Source: Oscillospiraceae bacterium | Lineage (GTDB): Bacteria > Bacillota > Clostridia > Oscillospirales > Ruminococcaceae | Assembly: GCA_031253365.1 (NCBI GenBank) | Contig: JAIRWE010000083.1 | Span: 1-5,561 of the forward strand | Reading direction: 5' to 3' | DNA length: 5,561 bases | In this document: piece after piece, positions 1-5,561 of the stretch | How positions within the stretch are numbered: position 1 is the stretch's first letter | How the letters are laid out: each line of letters starts with the position of its first letter | Program-made: the position numbers and the translations under genes | The notes under the pieces: model-generated | Told to the model about the DNA's origin: nothing | The model's input: only the letters and a program-made list of their open reading frames with translations | Database searches by the model: none

Positions 1-2083
1 GTTGCCGCTTTTCTTCCACGCGAAAGTTTATGACGGCCGTCACCCTTTGCAGCATCCTCTCGAAATTATACTCCACCGGCGACAGTTCCAGTTTATCCGC
101 TTCAATTTTCGCCATATCAAGCACATCGTTAATTACGCCGAGCAAATGAGACGACGCGTCGCCTATTTTATTGAGCGCGTGGTTTTTCTGTTCTATATCG
201 TCCGTGTTTCTGCCTATGGAGGTCATGCCGATAATGGCGTTCATGGGCGTGCGCATTTCGTGGCTCATATTGGCGAGGAAGGCGCTTTTGGCGCGATTCG
301 CCTCCTTCGCTTCATGCAAGGCGTTTTCGATTTCCGTTTTCAACTTGTTCTTCTCGCGTAAATCATATATATAGCCCAACCCGATATACCTGTTGCCCTG
401 CTTTGTCCGCGTCATTGTAAGTTCCACGGGAACGGGCTCGCCTTGCGGGGTTGAGTGCATCCATTCGGTTTTTATGTTTTCGCCGTTTATTACCCGCTTT
501 ATTATGTCGAAAGCCTTCTCGCGGGAATTTGAACCGTCGGGCTGATATTCCGGCGAATGAGCGGGGCTGCCGAAAAAATCTTTGTAAAATTCCTTCGTAA
601 CGCCGAATATCTTTAAGACGGCTTCGTTACAGTCGATGAATTTGTAATCTTCATCGAACAAAGTCAGCCCGACGGGGGAGTTGTTCAGCATTATGCTGCT
701 TAAATCATTTTTCTCGGCTATTTCGCACTCGTTTTCGTTGCGAACAAAAGCGCTCGCGCATAAATGCGCCGCGGAACGCATCAAGTCTAAGCAGTCCTCG
801 TCAAAATACTCGTCTTTGACGAGGTTTTCCATCGTTATTACGCCCCAAAATTCGCCGCGCGTAAAAATGGGGACAAACAATATGGATTTAATGCCGAACA
901 AGCTCATAAATTCGGCTTGGTCGGCGTCCACGTCTCCCACGCGGTTATGAACGTACTCGCCCCTTTTCAGGACTTCCAGCCATCTTCTCACCGGCGGAAC
1001 ATCCGGCAACACCACCAGTTCTTCATCCAAGACGACGGTATTGCCGTTCATCCAAAGATAAATCTGCCCCATTTGACCGCTTTTGTCGAAAAGCCGATAA
1101 ACGGCGACGCGGTTCAAATCCATTGCCTTCGCAATCGGTTTTATGCCGTCGCTCATAACGTCGTCGAATATCTTGTTTTCGTGGGAAAGGAACGTCACCG
1201 CCATTTCGTTTATGGTGTTTAACAGCTTGTCGCGGCGCACGAGGATTTCTTTTGTGTGCCTTTTTTCGTTGATGTCCTCGGTAGCCCCCGCCACCCTTAA
1301 CGGATTCCCCGCGGCGTCCCTCAATGTGGTTCCGAACGAGTGAAACCACCTGTATTGCCCGTTTTTCAGCTTCAAACGGTTGACCACGTCATAAGGCGTT
1401 TTCCCCGAGGCGTCGTTCAAGTGTGCCTTGACTATGTCAAGCGTTGTCTCCAAGTCGTCCGGGTGAACCCTGTCGAGCCAACTGGAAAGCGTGTTCGGGA
1501 AGTCGTTTTCGTCGGTGAAACCGAGCATTTTGCGAAACTCGTCGGACCACCAAATTTTATTCACTCCCGCCGCGATTTCCAGTTCGGGGTCGATAAATCT
1601 GTCCCACAGGGCGATATTCATGCTGTCGAGAAGCAAATTAAGCCGAAGATTATTATTTTCGAGTTCTTCCTGGGTCTTTTTCATGTCGGTGACGTCGACG
1701 CGCTGCTGCATATGGACCCTTCTGCCGTCGGGCCAGTGTATAAATCTGTCCGTGATAAGATAATATCTTTTGGTCAGGGTGCTGCGTTCTTCCCACACGA
1801 CCGTTTCGTTCGTTTCCCTGTCGAGTTTGCGGCGCGGACAAAAATCGCACATTTCGTTTTCGCTTTGTTTGAATAACTTATAGCATATTTCCCCCTCCCC
1901 GCGTTCGATACCGTAATGCCGCTTCATCGCGTCGTTGATAAACAGCACTTCGTTGGTGTCGGGGTCAATCACGTAAATCATTACGTTTATGCCGTCGAGC
2001 ACGTTTGTCATGGTTTCAACCAGTCTGTGTGATTCATTTGCGCATTTGTCTTGAACGTCAAAGGCGTTGTTTTTTTCCGGCAT
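1..2083 (-). CDS. Multi-sensor histidine kinase (PAS-PAS-GAF-PAS-HisKA), C-terminus cut by window edge
   Basis: Open frame of 694 codons with no stop before the window edge. A kinase of this family autophosphorylates on a histidine and passes the phosphate to a response regulator. Approximate domains: PAS 22-135, with Cys67, Cys79 and Cys82 (CX11CX2C); a PAS_3-like domain 146-275 (WLDRVHPDD, then YRWFHS and ending ATEDINEKR); GAF 287-450 (LFVPIFTRGEFWGVITMEN); PAS 455-580 (NNSPVGLTLFDEDYKFIDCN); a short helical linker; HisKA from about 598 with the H-box SHEMRTPMNAIIGM, phospho-acceptor His608. The catalytic ATPase domain, and any receiver or HPt domain of a hybrid kinase, lie outside the window. 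No signal peptide or membrane helix is visible, so it is probably cytosolic. The ATG at 2083 is the only plausible start: an in-frame TAG lies at 2095-2093 and AGGGGG (2094-2089) sits 5 bases upstream. It begins 49 bases after the secreted LRR protein. The ligands are unknown. Confidence 0.95.
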   Translation of the reverse strand, partial: MPEKNNAFDVQDKCANESHRLVETMTNVLDGINVMIYVIDPDTNEVLFINDAMKRHYGIERGEGEICYKLFKQSENEMCDFCPRRKLDRETNETVVWEERSTLTKRYYLITDRFIHWPDGRRVHMQQRVDVTDMKKTQEELENNNLRLNLLLDSMNIALWDRFIDPELEIAAGVNKIWWSDEFRKMLGFTDENDFPNTLSSWLDRVHPDDLETTLDIVKAHLNDASGKTPYDVVNRLKLKNGQYRWFHSFGTTLRDAAGNPLRVAGATEDINEKRHTKEILVRRDKLLNTINEMAVTFLSHENKIFDDVMSDGIKPIAKAMDLNRVAVYRLFDKSGQMGQIYLWMNGNTVVLDEELVVLPDVPPVRRWLEVLKRGEYVHNRVGDVDADQAEFMSLFGIKSILFVPIFTRGEFWGVITMENLVKDEYFDEDCLDLMRSAAHLCASAFVRNENECEIAEKNDLSSIMLNNSPVGLTLFDEDYKFIDCNEAVLKIFGVTKEFYKDFFGSPAHSPEYQPDGSNSREKAFDIIKRVINGENIKTEWMHSTPQGEPVPVELTMTRTKQGNRYIGLGYIYDLREKNKLKTEIENALHEAKEANRAKSAFLANMSHEMRTPMNAIIGMTSIGRNTDDIEQKNHALNKIGDASSHLLGVINDVLDMAKIEADKLELSPVEYNFERMLQRVTAVINFRVEEKRQ

Positions 2084-2103
2084 ATTTTCCCCCTACGGTA
2101 TTC

Positions 2104-2132
2104 GGGCAACCTCTGAAAATCCACTGCTGCCC
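2104..2132 (-). other. Weak hairpin between the LRR-protein stop and the kinase
   Basis: Read on the minus strand, GGGCAGC (2132-2126) can pair with GTTGCCC (2110-2104) around a 15-base loop. It begins directly after the TAA stop of the secreted protein and ends before the kinase ribosome binding site. One pair is G-U in minus-strand RNA and would be an A-C mismatch in plus-strand RNA, which fits minus-strand transcription. No T-tract follows, so it is not a standard intrinsic terminator. It might act as an mRNA processing or stability element, or be chance. Confidence 0.25.
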
Positions 2133-4109
2133 TTAGTATCTGCTGTAACTGTCCCCGGTAATATCCCTCGGCTCAAACTTCATATACCAGATAATGCCGC
2201 AATCGCGATTCCAGTTGCAATGCGTTATATACCAGTACGTATCGTCCGCTTTTATATGCTTTTCGTTTGTTCTGTCATAGCCCGTAATGTCGCCCTTTTT
2301 CACCACGTAGATTACAAAAACGGAATGATTGCCGTAACGGACGTAATCGCCGGATTTCACCCGGCTTTTGTCCGCTATCTTATAGCGCGGCGCGTTCGCG
2401 CCGAAAACCTCGTTGCTTATTAAATTAGCGTATCCGGCGCATTGACCCCTGCAATACGCGGTTCCGTCCCTGGAATGCACGCAAGGTTCTTCCGACACAA
2501 GCGGGAAGTCTTTGCTGGGAGTATGCTTGGTAAAATAATAACCGTCGGGATATTTGAGCTGTAAGTCGGAAATTCTTTTTTCCAAATCCGACATCACCCG
2601 AACGTCGCAATAGTATTTCATATCGCCCACCGTCGCGATTACGCAGGAATACCCTTCTTTTATCCCCGTTATTTTCCCCTTCGCGTTTACCCTCAGCACG
2701 CCGGGGTTGGTTGAACTCCACGTAACCGCGCGTTTGGTGTTTTTCAGTTTCAAGGTCTTGTAATGCCCCGCCGTGACTACCGTTTCCCCCGAGCTGATTA
2801 CGGGGTTTTCCACCTTGATTTTATACTTCTTTGACTTCGCGCCCGATTTGACGGTTAATGTGAAGCTACCCTTCGATAACCCGCGCACCTCCCCGGATTC
2901 GGTAATGTCGGCGCGCGGCGCGTTGCTTATCGAGTATTCGAGTTTATCGGTTGAATCGCTCGGCGAAACCCTAACGTCCAGCTCATATATTTCGCCGACG
3001 GAAATGTACTCGGGTATGTTTTTCACGTTTATCGCCGTTGTGGGGGCAATAACGTCGACGCGGCACAGGGCGAAGTAGTTGTTGTCAACATACGCGCGGA
3101 TTTGCGCCGTTCCGGATTTTTTCGCCTTTACCGAACCGTCGGAAGAAACCTCGGCGACTTCGGGGTTAAGGCTTTCCCATGATATTTTATCGGCTTTGCG
3201 AACGGCGTTTAACGTGAACTCTTCCTTTTTCTTCAAAATTACGTGCGTTTGGTCGAGCCGCACGGAATCCGCGGTCTCGCCGAAATAAAACACCCGCCCG
3301 GATTCGCCGTTAAAGTACAGTTTCGTGACGCTTGAATCGAAAACGTAAAAAAAATTCGCCGTTTCAAGACTTTCGGGGATTGTCACCCTTTTTAGGTTGA
3401 CACAGTCACGAAACGACGCGTTCAGGGTTTTCAACCCCGCGGGCAACTGCAATTTATTGAGTGAAGAGCAACCGCTGAACGCGTTGTATTCGATTGTTTC
3501 AAGTTTTTGCGGCATTTTAACGTCGGTAAGAGCGGCGCACCCGGAAAACAGTTCCCGGTTTATGACCGTCATATACTTGGGCAGCGCCGCGCTTTTCAGT
3601 GAAACGCAGGACGAAAAGGCGCCGTCCCCGATTGTTTCCGCGCTGTCGGGGATTACAACCTTTTTCAGCGATTTGCAACCGGAAAACGCGCCGCGTTCAA
3701 TTCTCGTCAAGGATTGCGAAAAATCAATCGAGTTTAATTTCCCGCACCCGTTGAAAGCGTTTGAACCGATTGTTTCAACCGTGTCTGCCATTTTGACTTC
3801 TTTCAAACTTCCGTATTCGCGAAAAGCCTCCGAAGGAATACTTTTGACGCCTTTTTTTATGACGACTTTCACAATTTTTTTGCTGTAATCCCGCCAAGGA
3901 AAATACCCGCGCCAATCCCAACGGCTTTCAAACACGCGCCATTCTTCGGTGTTTTTAGCGCCTGAAACGGGCGATATTGTCAGCGTTCCGGAAGAATAGC
4001 TCCATTTTATCGAAGCCGTTTTCCCCGAAGTTTCCGCCGCGCGCGCCGCAGCGGGAACCGTCTGAATTACGAGTATGAACGTCAGCAATAATGTCACAAA
4101 TCTTTTCAA
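2133..4109 (-). CDS. Secreted BspA-type LRR protein with Big_2-like Ig domains and C-terminal cysteine-peptidase-like (CHAP/papain-fold) domain
   Basis: A 658-residue exported protein. Residues 1-25 form a Sec signal peptide (KRF, hydrophobic core LLLTFILVIQTVP, AxA-type end near ARA/AE). Residues 30-85 resemble the module that often precedes BspA repeats (W..SSGTLTISP, then FPW, then IVKVVIKKGVKSIP). Seven LRR_5 units of about 23 residues span 88-247. Three bacterial Ig-like (Big_2-type) domains follow at about 284-354, 359-434 and 437-505; the third has TWSSTNPGVLRVNAKGKITG. The end, 510-658, looks like a CHAP or papain-fold peptidase: Cys557 in GQCAGYA, His595 in GNHSVFVIYV, and Asn632 in ITHCNWN as a possible third residue. 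Extra cysteines at 543, 553, 631 and 637 could form disulfides. No LPXTG, SLH, dockerin or membrane anchor is seen, so it is probably released or held non-covalently. LRR and Ig domains suggest binding to a host or cell-surface target; peptidase or peptidoglycan amidase activity is inferred only. Start is TTG (see the RBS entry). Confidence 0.93.
   Translation of the reverse strand: MKRFVTLLLTFILVIQTVPAAARAAETSGKTASIKWSYSSGTLTISPVSGAKNTEEWRVFESRWDWRGYFPWRDYSKKIVKVVIKKGVKSIPSEAFREYGSLKEVKMADTVETIGSNAFNGCGKLNSIDFSQSLTRIERGAFSGCKSLKKVVIPDSAETIGDGAFSSCVSLKSAALPKYMTVINRELFSGCAALTDVKMPQKLETIEYNAFSGCSSLNKLQLPAGLKTLNASFRDCVNLKRVTIPESLETANFFYVFDSSVTKLYFNGESGRVFYFGETADSVRLDQTHVILKKKEEFTLNAVRKADKISWESLNPEVAEVSSDGSVKAKKSGTAQIRAYVDNNYFALCRVDVIAPTTAINVKNIPEYISVGEIYELDVRVSPSDSTDKLEYSISNAPRADITESGEVRGLSKGSFTLTVKSGAKSKKYKIKVENPVISSGETVVTAGHYKTLKLKNTKRAVTWSSTNPGVLRVNAKGKITGIKEGYSCVIATVGDMKYYCDVRVMSDLEKRISDLQLKYPDGYYFTKHTPSKDFPLVSEEPCVHSRDGTAYCRGQCAGYANLISNEVFGANAPRYKIADKSRVKSGDYVRYGNHSVFVIYVVKKGDITGYDRTNEKHIKADDTYWYITHCNWNRDCGIIWYMKFEPRDITGDSYSRY
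3369..3848 (-). repeat. Seven in-frame BspA-type leucine-rich repeat units (about 69 bp each)
   Basis: Codons 88-247 of the secreted protein encode six units of exactly 23 residues and a seventh of 22. The shared pattern is L..I...AF.GC.SLK.V.IP.S, with the cysteine at residues 122, 145, 168, 191, 214 and 236; the first unit has Tyr in its place. The periodicity is strict in protein but diverged in DNA, indicating an old expansion under selection for the fold. An eighth, degenerate unit (LETANFFYVF...VTKLYFNG) seems to cap the solenoid. This is the Treponema/Bacteroides BspA-like LRR_5 class, found in secreted and surface proteins that bind host or microbial ligands. Confidence 0.88.
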
Positions 4110-4118
4110 AATACATTA

Positions 4119-4123
4119 CCTCC
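4119..4123 (-). promoter_or_regulatory. Ribosome binding site GGAGG that decides the TTG start of the LRR protein
   Basis: On the minus strand GGAGG lies 9 bases before the TTG at 4109. In frame, the codons upstream are ATT and TGT, then a TAA stop at 4117-4115, so no in-frame ATG or GTG is available and TTG is the only reasonable start. It places the lysine-arginine head and hydrophobic core of the signal peptide right at the N-terminus. A second AGGAGG lies at 4133-4128. Two out-of-frame ATGs (4125 and 4116) each sit only 2 bases after one of these motifs, too close for normal initiation. Confidence 0.8.
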
Positions 4124-4157
4124 ATATCCTCCTGTCGGCAGACGCGCCGAAAGCCCT

Positions 4158-4180
4158 CCGCGAAAAAAAGTTTTTCACGG
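4158..4180 (-). other. Hairpin between hisE and the LRR protein
   Basis: In minus-strand RNA, CCGUGAAAAA (4180-4171) can pair with UUUUUCGCGG (4167-4158) around a 3-base loop, with one G-U pair. It starts 8 bases after the hisE stop. The usual trailing T-tract is missing: GGAGGGCTTTC follows. It may be a weak or processing hairpin marking the end of the hisE transcript, or it may simply sit in a read-through mRNA. The G-U pair would be an A-C mismatch on the other strand, so the structure fits minus-strand transcription better. Confidence 0.35.
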
Positions 4181-4188
4181 ATGGGTGA

Positions 4189-4518
4189 TTACGTATTTTT
4201 ATCCGTTTCGCGGTACTGCTTCAAGTTTCCGATTTTATTCCTGCGTTCGGCGAGAACCTCCTCCACCTCTTCCCATTTCAGTTCCCTGTCCGCGCACAGC
4301 ACCAAAATATGATAGAGCAAGTCGGCGATTTCGTTTTTCAACTCGTATTTATCGCCGTTCTTGGCGGCGATAATCATTTCCGCACATTCTTCGCCGCATT
4401 TTTTGAGGATTTTATCCACGCCCTTCTCGAACAGGTAACACGTATACGAGTTTTCCTCGCGTTCCGATTGCCGCGAAAGGACGATTTGGTTCAATTCCCG
4501 AATGATGTTGTCGTTCAT
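4189..4518 (-). CDS. hisE: Phosphoribosyl-ATP pyrophosphatase
   Basis: Complete, 109 residues, the normal length for a stand-alone HisE. The enzyme hydrolyses phosphoribosyl-ATP to phosphoribosyl-AMP and pyrophosphate, the second step of histidine biosynthesis, in the cytosol. Family marks are visible: the SYTCYLFEKGVDKILKKCGEE block (SYT at 24-26); the metal-binding all-alpha NTP pyrophosphatase motifs E43-E44-x-x-E47 and E63-x-x-D66; and the helix EIADLLYHILVL at 63-74. The phosphoribosyl-AMP cyclohydrolase (HisI) is not fused to it. Start ATG at 4518 has AAGGA 7 bases upstream, and an in-frame TGA at 4557-4555 rules out a longer protein, since no start codon lies between. No other his gene is in the window; upstream is GAPDH and downstream a secreted LRR protein. 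The C-terminal tail (ETDKNT) is polar and probably disordered. A general MazG-type house-cleaning pyrophosphatase is less likely, given the SYT...KGVDKILKK signature. Confidence 0.93.
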   Translation of the reverse strand: MNDNIIRELNQIVLSRQSEREENSYTCYLFEKGVDKILKKCGEECAEMIIAAKNGDKYELKNEIADLLYHILVLCADRELKWEEVEEVLAERRNKIGNLKQYRETDKNT

Positions 4519-4563
4519 GTACGGTTCCTTAAAGATTTTGTCGTTTATGTACGTTCACTTAAA
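4504..4563 (-). repeat. 30-bp imperfect tandem duplication covering the hisE start region
   Basis: Two abutting 30-base units, 4563-4534 and 4533-4504 on the minus strand, match at 25 of 30 positions. Both begin TTTAAG and share the cores GTACAT and AACGACAA. The proximal copy carries the working AAGGA ribosome binding site, the ATG and the first five codons of hisE. In the distal copy the matching positions read AAGTGA (an in-frame TGA) and ATA in place of ATG, so it cannot initiate normally. The unit is a multiple of three and keeps the frame. Confidence 0.75.
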
Positions 4564-4569
4564 CATGAA

Positions 4570-4593
4570 GGGGCGACCGATAAAAGCCGCCCC
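4570..4593 (-). terminator. Possible intrinsic terminator after GAPDH
   Basis: In minus-strand RNA, GGGGCGGC (4593-4586) pairs with GUCGCCCC (4577-4570) around an 8-base loop, UUUUAUCG. The stem is 8 pairs, mostly G-C, with one G-U. It begins 18 bases after the GAPDH stop codon. The tract after it (TTCATGTTTAAG) is only moderately T-rich, so termination may be partial. The G-U would be an A-C mismatch on the other strand, favouring function in the minus direction. If it terminates, hisE needs its own promoter, for which I see no clear -35/-10 pair. Confidence 0.5.
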
Positions 4594-4611
4594 CCGCAGT
4601 TTCAACAGCCG

Positions 4612-5561
4612 TTATTTCAGTTCAGCGAAATACTTGATGGTTCTTACCATGTTGCTGGTGTAGGAATTCTCGTTGTCGTACCACGAAACCACCTGAACCT
4701 GGTACAGGTCGTCATCGATTTTTGCCACCATTGTCTGCGTGGCGTCAAACAGCGAACCGCAAGTCAGTCCTATAACGTCGGAAGAAACGATTTCGTCTTC
4801 GTTATATCCGAAAGAATCGCTTGAAGCCGCCTTCATCGCCGCGTTAATACCCTCTTTGGTAACGTCCGCCTTCTTGACCACGGCAATCAGCAATGTCGTC
4901 GAACCCGTGCAAACGGGAACGCGCTGCGCCGCGCCGATTAGCTTGCCTTTCAGTTCGGGAATAACCAAACCGATTGCCTTAGCCGCTCCGGTGGAGTTGG
5001 GAACGATGTTGCAAGCCGCCGCGCGCGCGCGCCTTAAATCGCCTTTCCTGTGCGGACCGTCAAGAACCATCTGGTCGCCCGTATAGGCGTGGATTGTCGC
5101 CATAATCCCCGATTGAACGGGCGCGTAGTCGTTAAGCGTCTTTGCCATGGGGGCAAGACAGTTAGTCGTGCAGGAAGCGGCGGAAATGATGGTGTCGCTC
5201 GCTTTGAGAATATCCTCGTTCACGCCGTAAACAACGGTGGGTAAATCGTTGCCCGCCGGAGCGGATATAACGACCTTCTTGGCGCCCGCGTCAATGTGCG
5301 CCTGCGATTTTTCCTTGGAAACGTAAAAGCCCGTACATTCGAGAACCACGTCCACGCCGATTTTGCCCCAAGGCAAATCCTTGGCGTCCTTCTCCTTGTA
5401 AATTTTAATCGTTTTCCCGTCTACCGTTATCGAGTCCTCGCCGGCCGAAACCGTGTGCCCGTCATATCTCTTCTGGGCGGTGTCATACTTCAAAAGGTGC
5501 GCGAGCATCTTTGGTTCGGTCAAGTCGTTAATCGCGACAACTTCATACCCCGACGCGCCGA
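4612..5561 (-). CDS. gap: NAD-dependent glyceraldehyde-3-phosphate dehydrogenase, N-terminus cut by window edge
   Basis: 315 residues are visible; roughly the first 20-25, including the GFGRIGR part of the Rossmann fold, lie beyond the right edge. The enzyme oxidatively phosphorylates glyceraldehyde-3-phosphate to 1,3-bisphosphoglycerate with reduction of NAD in glycolysis. Seen directly: INDLTEPKMLAHLLKYD, whose Asp binds the adenosine ribose and points to NAD; SAPAGNDLPTVVYGVN; the active-site ASCTTNCLAP with catalytic Cys (codon 5172-5170); the ATIHAYTGDQ loop with catalytic His (codon 5091-5089); the S-loop DGPHRKGDLRRARAA; NIVPNSTGAAKAIG; and the C-terminal SWYDNENSYTSNMV, ending YFAELK. 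It is the clostridial GapA type. One small oddity is RVPVCTGS, where relatives usually read RVP-T/V-PTGS. No other glycolytic gene is visible, so operon membership cannot be judged. An upstream in-frame TTG at 5523 is internal, not the start. Confidence 0.98.
   Translation of the reverse strand, partial: GASGYEVVAINDLTEPKMLAHLLKYDTAQKRYDGHTVSAGEDSITVDGKTIKIYKEKDAKDLPWGKIGVDVVLECTGFYVSKEKSQAHIDAGAKKVVISAPAGNDLPTVVYGVNEDILKASDTIISAASCTTNCLAPMAKTLNDYAPVQSGIMATIHAYTGDQMVLDGPHRKGDLRRARAAACNIVPNSTGAAKAIGLVIPELKGKLIGAAQRVPVCTGSTTLLIAVVKKADVTKEGINAAMKAASSDSFGYNEDEIVSSDVIGLTCGSLFDATQTMVAKIDDDLYQVQVVSWYDNENSYTSNMVRTIKYFAELK

Noticed and set aside
1340..1876. 178-codon plus-strand open frame opposite the kinase, with other long plus-strand frames at 2-361, 917-1222 and 681-950
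   Set aside because: They lie antisense to a continuous kinase frame with clear domains. Their proteins show no recognisable family, and the frames arise from the GCG/TCG-rich codon use of the real gene.
3369..3848. Regular 69-bp periodicity considered as a CRISPR or minisatellite
   Set aside because: The period is in the coding frame and is explained by 23-residue leucine-rich repeats; the DNA units are diverged, with no conserved repeat/spacer pattern.
3955..4125. Out-of-frame minus-strand frame of about 55 codons starting at ATG 4125 or 4116, overlapping the start of the LRR protein
   Set aside because: The spacing to either ribosome binding motif is only 2 bases, and the product has no signal or domain features, whereas the TTG frame gives a textbook signal peptide.
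4309..4824. 171-codon plus-strand open frame across hisE and the end of GAPDH
   Set aside because: It is antisense to two conserved enzymes and spans the intergenic hairpin; it is a shadow frame with no family features.
5020..5032. 13-base alternating CG run, possible Z-DNA or methylation-rich spot
   Set aside because: It encodes the conserved RARAA part of the GAPDH S-loop, so codon choice explains it.
5521..5523. TTG at 5523 as the GAPDH start
   Set aside because: The frame continues upstream to the window edge with conserved GAPDH sequence (YEVVAIND), so this is an internal leucine codon.

Overview
All four genes in this window lie on the minus strand and are read from high to low coordinates. 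The order of transcription is: glyceraldehyde-3-phosphate dehydrogenase (N-terminus cut by the right edge), phosphoribosyl-ATP pyrophosphatase HisE (complete), a secreted modular protein with BspA-type leucine-rich repeats, Ig-like domains and a C-terminal cysteine-peptidase-like domain (complete), and a cytosolic PAS/PAS/GAF/PAS histidine kinase (cut by the left edge inside its HisKA region). Base composition is moderate, with many GCG, TCG and CCG codons. The GAPDH sequence type, the BspA/Big_2 secreted protein with its typical N-terminal module, and the strong AGGAGG-like ribosome binding sites suggest an anaerobic, gut-type Firmicutes bacterium (Clostridia-like). That placement is inference from protein style, not from a marker gene.

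Layout: 5561-4612 is GAPDH. A 93-base gap follows, holding a GC-rich hairpin (4570-4593) and a 30-base tandem duplication (4504-4563) that covers the hisE start. hisE is 4518-4189. A 79-base gap holds an A/T-rich hairpin (4158-4180) and two Shine-Dalgarno-like motifs ahead of a TTG start. The LRR/Ig/peptidase protein is 4109-2133. A 49-base gap with a weak hairpin (2104-2132) precedes the kinase, which starts at 2083 and runs off the window. No gene-free stretch exceeds 100 bases.

The first two genes are central metabolism (glycolysis; second step of histidine synthesis) and look like neighbours rather than functional partners. The last two are accessory: a secreted putative adhesin/peptidase and a multi-sensor kinase 49 bases downstream on the same strand. 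They could be co-transcribed, but the kinase has no visible membrane segment, so a direct surface-sensing link is not shown. I see no mobile element, CRISPR array, tRNA or rRNA. I found no convincing evidence of a new system; the most unusual points are the tandem duplication at the hisE start, the three-cysteine motif in the kinase's first PAS domain, and the architecture and context of the secreted protein.
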